Shown in pieces: positions 57,769 through 64,000 of a stretch of DNA of 64,000 bases. Origin of the DNA: Serratia liquefaciens (lineage in GTDB: Bacteria > Pseudomonadota > Gammaproteobacteria > Enterobacterales > Enterobacteriaceae); the NCBI GenBank assembly GCA_012719855.1, contig JAAXZN010000023.1, positions 62,001 to 126,000 of the forward strand. The letters run 5' to 3'. The position numbers and the translations under genes were made by a program. The notes beneath the pieces were generated by a model that did not search any database, had not been told where the DNA came from, and saw only the letters and a list, made by a program, of their open reading frames with translations. How positions within the stretch are numbered: position 1 is the first letter of the stretch; every line of letters begins with the position of its first letter.

Positions 57769-58806
57769 TCAGAACACCAACTGGACTTTGGCAGCACGGC
57801 TCTTGTCACCGGCAAACGTCAGCGCCTCAGCCAGTTGACGATTGTCAAACTCGGCGGACAGCAGCGGCAGCGGATTGACTGTTCCCTCGGCCCGCCACGC
57901 CACCGCCAGGGCGAACTCTTCAACAAATCGGAAGGATCCCAGCAGATTCAACTCTTTGGCGATCAACAGCATCAGCGGGAAATCCGGGAAGCTGCTTCCC
58001 ATACCGACTTGCACCACCGTCCCCTTGGCGCGGGTGATCTCCAGACAGCGCTGCAACGACAAAGGGTGCCCGGAGACTTCAAAAGCGATATCAAAGTACC
58101 CTTTTTCCTGCTGATAGAAGCTGAAATCGTCATTGCCCGCGTGCAGACAGCGGGATGCCCCCATCGCCTCGGCGATATCCAGGCAACGCGGGCTAAGGTC
58201 GGCGCAGACAATCTCTTCGGCACCCAACGCCTTCAGCGCCGCCACCAGCAGGCAGCCTATCGGGCCGACGCCGGACACAAACACCTTTTTCCCTTTGACT
58301 TCACCGGGCTGCCTGGCGGCATGTATCGCCACCGCCAGCGGCTCGGCAAAAACCATCACCTTCTCGTCGCAATCGGCGTCGAACGCAATGCACTGCGCGC
58401 TATCAACCACCTTGTACTGGGTAAAAGCGCCGTCAACATGTGGAAAATACATCGCGCTGCCGAAAAATCGCATCTGGGTACACTGGTTTTGCTGCTCTGC
58501 CAGACAATACTTGCACTGCCCACAGGGCTTGCTGGGGTTTAACGCCACTTTCTGGCCAACAGGCAGCCGAGCCGTGTCGCTGGCGACCACTTCACCGATC
58601 ACCTCATGGCCCAGCACCATCGGCTGACGCACCTGAAAACTGCCGACCTTGCCTTCCTGATAATAATGCAGGTCTGAGCCACAGATGCCGCCGCGGGTGA
58701 TTTTCACCAGCGTGCCGCTGCCCTGGTAATCAACCTCCTGCTCCACTACCGCCACGTCATATTTGCCGTTAACCACGCAGGATTGGGTTTGAATTTTCAT
58801 CATCAT
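57769..58806 (-). CDS. idnD: L-idonate 5-dehydrogenase IdnD
   Basis: A 345-residue zinc alcohol dehydrogenase (E. coli 343 aa) oxidising L-idonate to 5-keto-D-gluconate. Motifs: GGICGSDLHYYQEGKVG, GHEVIGEV, the structural zinc loop CGQCKYCLAEQQNQC, MRFFGSAMYFPHVDG and GVGPIGCLLVAALK. Three ATGs (58806, 58803, 58800) begin the frame; the last gives the E. coli-like start MKIQTQSCVV. It follows idnO by 18 bp in one transcript. Confidence 0.95.
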   Translation of the reverse strand: MMMKIQTQSCVVNGKYDVAVVEQEVDYQGSGTLVKITRGGICGSDLHYYQEGKVGSFQVRQPMVLGHEVIGEVVASDTARLPVGQKVALNPSKPCGQCKYCLAEQQNQCTQMRFFGSAMYFPHVDGAFTQYKVVDSAQCIAFDADCDEKVMVFAEPLAVAIHAARQPGEVKGKKVFVSGVGPIGCLLVAALKALGAEEIVCADLSPRCLDIAEAMGASRCLHAGNDDFSFYQQEKGYFDIAFEVSGHPLSLQRCLEITRAKGTVVQVGMGSSFPDFPLMLLIAKELNLLGSFRFVEEFALAVAWRAEGTVNPLPLLSAEFDNRQLAEALTFAGDKSRAAKVQLVF

Positions 58807-58824
58807 GTTCTCATCAGCAGGCGG

Positions 58825-59589
58825 TTATACCGCAGCGGACATCCCGCCATCGACAAACAGCAGGTGGCCATTGACAAAATCCGAGGCTTTGGACGACAGG
58901 AACACCGCCGCACCAATCAGCTCCTGTGGATCGCCCCAACGGGCAGCCGGGGTACGCTTGGTCAGCCAGGCGGTAAACTCTGGGTTGTCCGCCAGCGCCT
59001 GAGTCATTTCGGTTTTGAAGTAGCCCGGGGCAATACCATTGACCTGAATGTTGTAGCGCGCCAGCTCAACGCACATGCCGCGCGTCAGCATTTTCACCGC
59101 CCCTTTGGAGGCGGCATAGGGCGTGATGGTATCGCGGCCCAGTTCGCTCTGCATCGAACCGATATTGATGATTTTACCGCTTTGACGCTGCACCATATGG
59201 CGTGCTACGGCTTGTGACACCATAAATACCGCCTTCTGGTTGACGGCGATAATGTCGTCCCAGTCTTTTTCCGGAAATTCGGTAAACGGGTGGCGTCGTT
59301 GTATGCCGGCGTTGTTGATCAGCACATCGATCCCGCCGCTTTGTGCCTCAACTTTCTCAATGGCGGCATGAATGGCCTGGGAGTCTGTGACATCAAAGGC
59401 CGCAGCATCGGCACGGAAGCCCTCACGGCGCAGTGCTTCAACGGCTCGCTGGGCGTTTTCTTCGGTGGTCGCATTGACCAATATGTGAGCGCCGTACTCC
59501 GCCAGCCCGCGCGCCAGCAGAAAACCAATGCCCCGAGAAGCGCCGGTAATAAGTACTTTTTTATTATCCAGTGAAAATAAGTTGTTCAT
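58825..59589 (-). CDS. idnO: Gluconate 5-dehydrogenase IdnO
   Basis: A 254-residue SDR (E. coli 254 aa) reducing 5-keto-D-gluconate to D-gluconate. Motifs: TGASRGIGFLLARGLAEYGA, NNAG, and catalytic Ser/Tyr/Lys in IGSMQSE and YAASKGA. ATG at 59589 gives the family start MNNLFSLDNKKVLITG. First gene of idnOD, with a CRP-like site 66 bp upstream. The order is idnO-idnD here, reversed from E. coli idnDO. Confidence 0.95.
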   Translation of the reverse strand: MNNLFSLDNKKVLITGASRGIGFLLARGLAEYGAHILVNATTEENAQRAVEALRREGFRADAAAFDVTDSQAIHAAIEKVEAQSGGIDVLINNAGIQRRHPFTEFPEKDWDDIIAVNQKAVFMVSQAVARHMVQRQSGKIINIGSMQSELGRDTITPYAASKGAVKMLTRGMCVELARYNIQVNGIAPGYFKTEMTQALADNPEFTAWLTKRTPAARWGDPQELIGAAVFLSSKASDFVNGHLLFVDGGMSAAV

Positions 59590-59654
59590 AACATTCCCCG
59601 GCAGTGTCATCCGATAAGACAGGCGCCTATCTCAGCGGATCGCCGCCGGCAAAA

Positions 59655-59671
59655 ACGTGATATCGATCACT
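59655..59671. promoter_or_regulatory. CRP-like site in the idnO / idnR gap
   Basis: CGTGA-TATCGA-TCACT matches the CRP consensus TGTGA-N6-TCACA at 8 of 10 core positions. Just next to it are two direct TGTTAC half-sites (59680 and 59693) like GntR/IdnR half-operators. Confidence 0.65.
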
Positions 59672-59858
59672 TAAAACAGTGTTACTAAAACCTGTTACCT
59701 TTAACGTGAAGCCACGCAAGCGCACAGGAAGGAAAATGCATACATTTCATTGAAAAATAAGATTTTTATACTTTATAACGTCGATTGTTATCGCCAAATC
59801 GATTTGTTAACATGGCGTTATTCGCGATTTCGCCGCCCCACCCCGTTAAGGCCTCAGA

Positions 59859-60842
59859 ATGAAGAACCAACGCGTCACGCTGCAAGATATTGCGCTGCTC
59901 GCCGGCGTGACCAAAATGACCGTCAGCCGCTATCTGCGTACGCCGGAAAAGGTGGCGGCCGAAACCGCCGAGAAAATTGCCCAGGTGATGAAGGAAGTAA
60001 ACTTTACCGACAGCGATGAGGCGCGTTCGACGCAAAAGCCGCGCATTGGCGTCTTGATCCCCTCCTTCAACAACCAAATTTTCGCCGATCTGCTGGCCGG
60101 TATCGAATCCATCACTCTGGAACAGGGCTATCAAACGCTGGTGGTGAACTATGACTACAGTCGGCAACGCGAAGAAGAACATATCGTCCAACTGCTGGCC
60201 TACCCGATCGCCGGACTGATCCTGACGGATTCGGAACATACTCTGCGGGCGGAAAAATACCTGACGGCAGCCAAAATCCCAGTGGCGCAGGTGATGGATC
60301 TGGAAGGCCCGGAAGGAAGGATCGCCGTGGGGTTCGATAACTTCCAAGCGGGTTACGACATGACCGAAGCGCTGCTCGCCAGCGGTAAACGTCAGGTGGT
60401 TTATTTTGGCGCCATGTCCGATGCACGCGACACCAAACGCTTCCAGGGCTATTGCCGGGCAATGGAAAAGCAGGGCCTGACACCGCGCCAAATCACACCG
60501 CACCGTGTTTCGTCGGTGACGGTCGGCTCCGACATGCTGGCCATGGCACGGCAGCTCTACCCGGATTTGGACGCTATCTTATGCACCAATGACGATCTGG
60601 CGGTTGGGGTGTTACAGGAGTGTCTGCGGCTGGGGCTGCGGGTTCCGCAGGACATCGCGCTGTCGGGCTTCCACGGTCTGGATATCGGCAAAGCCACCAC
60701 GCCGGGCATCGCCAGCGTGATCACGCCCAGGTTTGATATCGGCAAGGTCGCCACAGAGATCTTGCTGAAACGCATTAAAGGGGTGCCGTGCATTGAGCGC
60801 GTTGATCTGCACTACCGCATCTCACTCGGCGGCACCATTTGA
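59859..60842 (+). CDS. idnR: LacI-family regulator IdnR
   Basis: A 327-residue LacI/GalR regulator. The N-terminal HTH is VTLQDIALLAGVTKMTVSRYLRTPEKV, followed by a periplasmic-binding-protein-like effector domain (IGVLIPSFNNQIFADLLAGIES, CTNDDLAVG, SGFHGLDIG, VITPRFDIG). It is closest, as I recall the sequences, to E. coli IdnR; GntR is the alternative. In E. coli IdnR with 5-ketogluconate or idonate activates the idn operon. Divergent from idnOD here. Confidence 0.85.
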   Translation: MKNQRVTLQDIALLAGVTKMTVSRYLRTPEKVAAETAEKIAQVMKEVNFTDSDEARSTQKPRIGVLIPSFNNQIFADLLAGIESITLEQGYQTLVVNYDYSRQREEEHIVQLLAYPIAGLILTDSEHTLRAEKYLTAAKIPVAQVMDLEGPEGRIAVGFDNFQAGYDMTEALLASGKRQVVYFGAMSDARDTKRFQGYCRAMEKQGLTPRQITPHRVSSVTVGSDMLAMARQLYPDLDAILCTNDDLAVGVLQECLRLGLRVPQDIALSGFHGLDIGKATTPGIASVITPRFDIGKVATEILLKRIKGVPCIERVDLHYRISLGGTI

Positions 60843-60843
60843 C

Positions 60844-61338
60844 TCAACGGTTAACATGTTCGGTAACAGCGGCCGCCGGTTTCGGTTTTTCGTTGCGCGC
60901 CGCCAGCCACAGGCCGCTGTTTTTCATCGCGTAGCCGAATACCAGCCCCACCAACAGGGAAAGGGTCACCAGAGACCAATTGCCGCCGCCGGCAAAGGTA
61001 GCGCAAGCGCCGATAAAGGTGCCGGGCACAAAACCCAGCCACTGCTGCTTTGCCTGAATGCACATCAGGAAAGCCACCGCGCCGGTCAGCAGATAACCGA
61101 GCAGGCTCCAGCCGGGTGCCAGCTCACTGCCGTGAATGATCGCCATCGCCCAAAATACCCCGCTGCAGCAGGTCAGCGTGCTGATCCACAACCCTTTCAG
61201 GCCCCCCTGCGGGCAAGCAAAATAGGCCGTACAGCCCAGAAAACCGGCCCAACTGATCAGCCCCAGGCTAACAGCTACCCATCCCCACACGCCGGAGAGG
61301 ATCCCGGTAGTCACAGCAATGGCAAAAATAACGTTCAT
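60844..61338 (-). CDS. DUF1097 inner-membrane protein (YcdZ-like)
   Basis: A 164-residue membrane protein with five hydrophobic segments, starting MNVIFAIAVTTGILSGVWGWVAVSLGLISWAGFLGCTAYFACP in two parts; family DUF1097, like E. coli YcdZ (163 aa). Function unknown. Its stop is 1 bp from the idnR stop (convergent). A good CRP site lies about 60 bp upstream of the start. Confidence 0.88.
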   Translation of the reverse strand: MNVIFAIAVTTGILSGVWGWVAVSLGLISWAGFLGCTAYFACPQGGLKGLWISTLTCCSGVFWAMAIIHGSELAPGWSLLGYLLTGAVAFLMCIQAKQQWLGFVPGTFIGACATFAGGGNWSLVTLSLLVGLVFGYAMKNSGLWLAARNEKPKPAAAVTEHVNR

Positions 61339-61390
61339 AAACTGACCCGCAGCAAAGAAAGCGCGCAGTTTACGCGAAAATCGGCAAATT

Positions 61391-61410
61391 CACGTGATGG
61401 AGATCACAAA
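61391..61410 (-). promoter_or_regulatory. CRP-like site upstream of the DUF1097 gene
   Basis: CGTGA-TGGAGA-TCACA matches the CRP core at 9 of 10 positions, centred about 62 bp upstream of the DUF1097 start, suited to activation. Confidence 0.7.
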
Positions 61411-61459
61411 AATTTTGTAATGAGAAATACTGAAATTGCAGAATTGAGGAATTTGTCAC

Positions 61460-61488
61460 AAAAAAAACCAGCGTGGCAAGCACGCTGG
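61460..61488 (-). terminator. Terminator downstream of the MFS gene
   Basis: On the minus strand CCAGCGTG-N5-CACGCTGG is followed by eight T. It lies 115 nt after the stop of the MFS gene at 61603. Confidence 0.9.
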
Positions 61489-61602
61489 AAATGACACACA
61501 ACAACACCAGGGAAATCGTTCGCCACCTTGCGTGGCTAAAATCTTTGTTCACCTACCCTGCGAATTTCACCTTGCCACGGGCAACATGAAACTCAGCGGG
61601 TA

Positions 61603-62847
61603 TCAGCGCGGGAAGCCCGCGCGGGTCACCATGAAGCTCATGGATAAGCACACCACGGCACTGACCAGAAATAACAGATTGACCGCCAGATGCAGGCTGG
61701 CATGGTCGATAACCGCCCCCAACAGGATCGGAACCCAGTTGGCGATATAGGCGATTACGTAAAACAGTGAAATCAGTCTCGCATGGCTGGCCTTCGGTGA
61801 AATCAGATTCACCAACGTGGCACTGCCGACAAAAATGGCCCCGTAGGCGTAACCGGCAATCACCATACCGGCACTGGCCAAAGCCAGCGAGTGGATCTGA
61901 ATCGCTTCGGCGAACACCACCACCGACAGCGCCTGCGCCAGACAGCCAAACATCAGCGAATGGCGCGCATTAACCCGACGGCTCAGGATCTGGCTAATAC
62001 CGGCAATCACCAGATACACCGCAATCACGTAGCCGTAGATGCCCCGGCTGTGCATGCCCAACAGCTTTTCTGACACGCTTGGCCCAATCGCCAGAATACT
62101 GGCCGCCACCGCCCAGCAGATAAACAGCGCACCGGCACACAGGAAGAATTTGCCTCCTGTAGCGCGCAGGCCATCCGCCAACGAACTTTTTTCCGGCTCA
62201 GCCTCGGCTACGGGCGTCCCGCCTGGCGGTACCGTAACGGCTTCAACCGGCCATTTCAGCATCACGCCCAGTGCGGCAACGGCCGCCACTGCCATGATGA
62301 TAATGAACGGCAGCGAGGTAGTGTGGAACCCGGTTTGCAGCGCCACGCCGCTGAAAATCGGCCCTAAAGCCAGACCGGTGGTGAATGACAGCGTGGCAAT
62401 CAGCGCCGCATTTTTACCGCCGTCCTTCGGCCCAAAACGCACCAGCGCAATGTTAGCCGCGCCGGTTAAGGCACCGGTGCCGACCCCGGCCAGCAGACGC
62501 GCCATAAACATCATCAGAAACGAATCGGCCATCGAAAACAGCAAGGCCCCAGCCAACACCACCAGCAGCGCCGGTACAATCATGCTGCGCAGATCTTTGA
62601 CCTTGCCGGCCATGTTGCCCACGCCGAACAGGGAAATCAGTACGCCGGCGGCATAGGCACCATAAATGACCGTCAGGCTGACCGAGCTTAGCGCCAACTC
62701 ATGTTGATAAAGCGGATAAAGCGGCGTCGGCGCACTGCTGTTCAGCAATGCGGACATTAATGCCAAAGCTAAAAACAGCAGGATGGCAAAATGCGACGCG
62801 CCCGAATTCGCTTTAGCGGCTTCATCAACAGCCACACCTTCAGACAT
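61603..62847 (-). CDS. MFS transporter (drug/metabolite exporter type)
   Basis: A 414-residue protein with about 12 hydrophobic segments and a short hydrophilic N-terminus (MSEGVAVDEAAKANSGASH). The first-half features NSSAPTPLYPLYQ and ARLLAGVGTGALTGAANIALVRFG are common in DHA1-type exporters. A cytoplasmic loop near residue 205-225 is Glu-rich. Substrate unknown. ATG at 62847 follows GGGAGA; an in-frame start 16 codons earlier is rejected. Confidence 0.85.
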   Translation of the reverse strand: MSEGVAVDEAAKANSGASHFAILLFLALALMSALLNSSAPTPLYPLYQHELALSSVSLTVIYGAYAAGVLISLFGVGNMAGKVKDLRSMIVPALLVVLAGALLFSMADSFLMMFMARLLAGVGTGALTGAANIALVRFGPKDGGKNAALIATLSFTTGLALGPIFSGVALQTGFHTTSLPFIIIMAVAAVAALGVMLKWPVEAVTVPPGGTPVAEAEPEKSSLADGLRATGGKFFLCAGALFICWAVAASILAIGPSVSEKLLGMHSRGIYGYVIAVYLVIAGISQILSRRVNARHSLMFGCLAQALSVVVFAEAIQIHSLALASAGMVIAGYAYGAIFVGSATLVNLISPKASHARLISLFYVIAYIANWVPILLGAVIDHASLHLAVNLLFLVSAVVCLSMSFMVTRAGFPR

Positions 62848-63017
62848 TTTTCTCTCCCGAAACAATCTGGATAAACACCTAACCCTGAAAACCAAACTCC
62901 TCAGGAAACGCGTTTATCATACCTTTCGGGTATAACGGTCAAAATAGCCAAGAATGCATCATAGTGATTCATTAATGCATTTGCGCTGACGCCCGCCAGC
63001 GCTTAATGCCGAGCAAT

Positions 63018-63881
63018 TTACACCGCCGCCGCCTTCGAGGCTTTTGCCGGAGCGCGTTTCACGATCGCCAATGCACCGGAGAGAATAATCAGCGCCATGC
63101 CGCCCGCGGCAATGTAGGACAGCTTCTCGCCAAACAACAGATAGCCGAGCAGCGTGGAGAAAATGATGGTGCTGTAGGAAAGAATGCTGACAATCACCGC
63201 ATTGCCGCTGCCGTAGGCGCGGGTCATGGTGATTTGCCCCAGGCTGCCGAACACGCCGATGGCGCAAACGCACAGCATCATGGCGCCGTCCAGTGCGGTA
63301 AACCCCACCGCCGTGGTCATCACAGCGCCCACCAGGGTGCCCACCAGCGAGAAGTAAAACACCACTCGCAGTTCCGGTTCGCCGCTGCGCACCAGCTTAC
63401 CGACGTTAAAATAGGCCAGCGCGGTCAGCAGACCGGAAAGCAGGCCAATCAAGGTCGCAGCATACTCGCCGTTCGGCGTATCGGGCCGCAGCAGCACCAG
63501 AATGCCGATAAAACCGAGCAGTACCGAGAACAGCAGCTTGCCGGTCAACTGGCCTTTGGAGGTGACAAAGGCAATCGCCGACTGAAAAATAGGATTGGTG
63601 TAGCCCAACGTGGTGGCCGTGGCGATCGGCAGATGGATCAGTGAATAGAAACCGCAATACATTGCCGCATTGCCAATGGCGGCGCGTTTCATGTGCAACC
63701 CCAGGTGTCGGGTGCGGAAACCGAGATTTTTCACATGGATCAGCGCGGCAACGATCAGGACGTTAATGACAGAGCGGTAAAAAATGATGTCGAAAAAACC
63801 GACCTTGGCCGAAGCCAGTTTGATGCTGGCCCCCATCAACGCAAAGAACCCGCTGGCGACGACCATCCACAAAGCAACCAT
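63018..63881 (-). CDS. DMT-superfamily EamA-type transporter
   Basis: A 287-residue protein with ten hydrophobic segments in two EamA repeats (first about 5-135, second about 145-275): LWMVVASGFFALMGASIKLAS... and GLLSGLLTALAYFNVGKLVRSGEPELRVVFYFS. Exporters of metabolites or amino acids are the usual role; the substrate is unknown. Its start is fixed by AGGAAA upstream. The 170-bp gap to the MFS gene holds no other gene. Confidence 0.85.
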   Translation of the reverse strand: MVALWMVVASGFFALMGASIKLASAKVGFFDIIFYRSVINVLIVAALIHVKNLGFRTRHLGLHMKRAAIGNAAMYCGFYSLIHLPIATATTLGYTNPIFQSAIAFVTSKGQLTGKLLFSVLLGFIGILVLLRPDTPNGEYAATLIGLLSGLLTALAYFNVGKLVRSGEPELRVVFYFSLVGTLVGAVMTTAVGFTALDGAMMLCVCAIGVFGSLGQITMTRAYGSGNAVIVSILSYSTIIFSTLLGYLLFGEKLSYIAAGGMALIILSGALAIVKRAPAKASKAAAV

Positions 63882-63923
63882 GATTTCCTCGGTATATCAC
63901 CCCAACGGGCGACAAAATAAAAC

Positions 63924-63943
63924 GGGGCGAATGGATTCGCCCC
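63924..63943 (-). terminator. Hairpin near the right edge
   Basis: GGGGCGAAT-GG-ATTCGCCCC, perfect 9-bp arms, followed on the minus strand by GTTTTATTTT. It probably ends a minus-strand gene beyond 64000. Confidence 0.65.
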
Positions 63944-64000
63944 CTACGGCCAATGCAGTCAACAACGCCGCAGCTAAAAAAACGGCGGGGATATTATTCG

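Overview
The window is a chromosomal stretch of an enterobacterium. Gene order (radD-rplY / yejK / yejL-yejM / tRNA-Pro; ompC-micF ... rcsD-rcsB / rcsC; gyrA / ubiG; nrdA-nrdB-yfaE; menF-D-H-B-C-E; elaB) follows the E. coli backbone, but the protein sequences and the extra genes point to Serratia. The SPR-1-like subclass B3 metallo-beta-lactamase suggests the S. liquefaciens/proteamaculans group. The species call is inference from gene content, not from a search.

Layout. 1-5.3 kb: ribosomal protein L25, nucleoid protein YejK, the LPS-control protein YejM, three tRNA genes and osmE. 5.3-10.9 kb is accessory: a PepSY membrane protein with a Met/His-rich DUF2946 protein (probably metal handling), a B3 metallo-beta-lactamase with the rare Arg/Gln/Lys active site divergent from a LysR regulator, and a TetR regulator divergent from a DUF1348 gene with two palindromic operators between them. 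11-24.5 kb: porin ompC, antisense RNA MicF, two accessory genes, the Rcs envelope-stress phosphorelay (RcsC to RcsD to RcsB), gyrA and ubiG.

24.6-31.2 kb holds an inserted catabolic cluster: an FCD-type GntR regulator divergent from RraA-like lyase, MFS permease, zinc dehydrogenase, SDR dehydrogenase and a two-subunit UxaA-type dehydratase. It reads as import, oxidise, reduce, dehydrate and cleave for an unidentified hydroxy or sugar acid. 31.2-35.6 kb is class Ia ribonucleotide reductase with its ferredoxin and DnaA/NrdR-like sites. A 50-codon Hok/Gef-type toxin gene with a candidate Sok antisense RNA lies just after it (35.6-35.9 kb).

36-48.4 kb: yfaY, tyrosine permease tyrP, yfaZ, a catalase, and the complete menaquinone operon menFDHBCE on the minus strand. 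48.7-57.3 kb is one giant gene of about 2880 codons resembling cyclic beta-1,2-glucan synthase (NdvB/ChvB/Cgs), unusual for an enterobacterium, sitting where E. coli has only the menF-elaB junction. 57.4-64 kb: elaB, a reduced L-idonate cluster (idnD, idnO, idnR, without idnK or idnT), a DUF1097 membrane protein with a CRP-like site, and two exporters.

No CRISPR array, insertion sequence, phage gene or replication origin was seen. An ERIC-like repeat lies in the rplY leader, and hairpins with a shared GGGCGCGGC stem recur at several gene ends.
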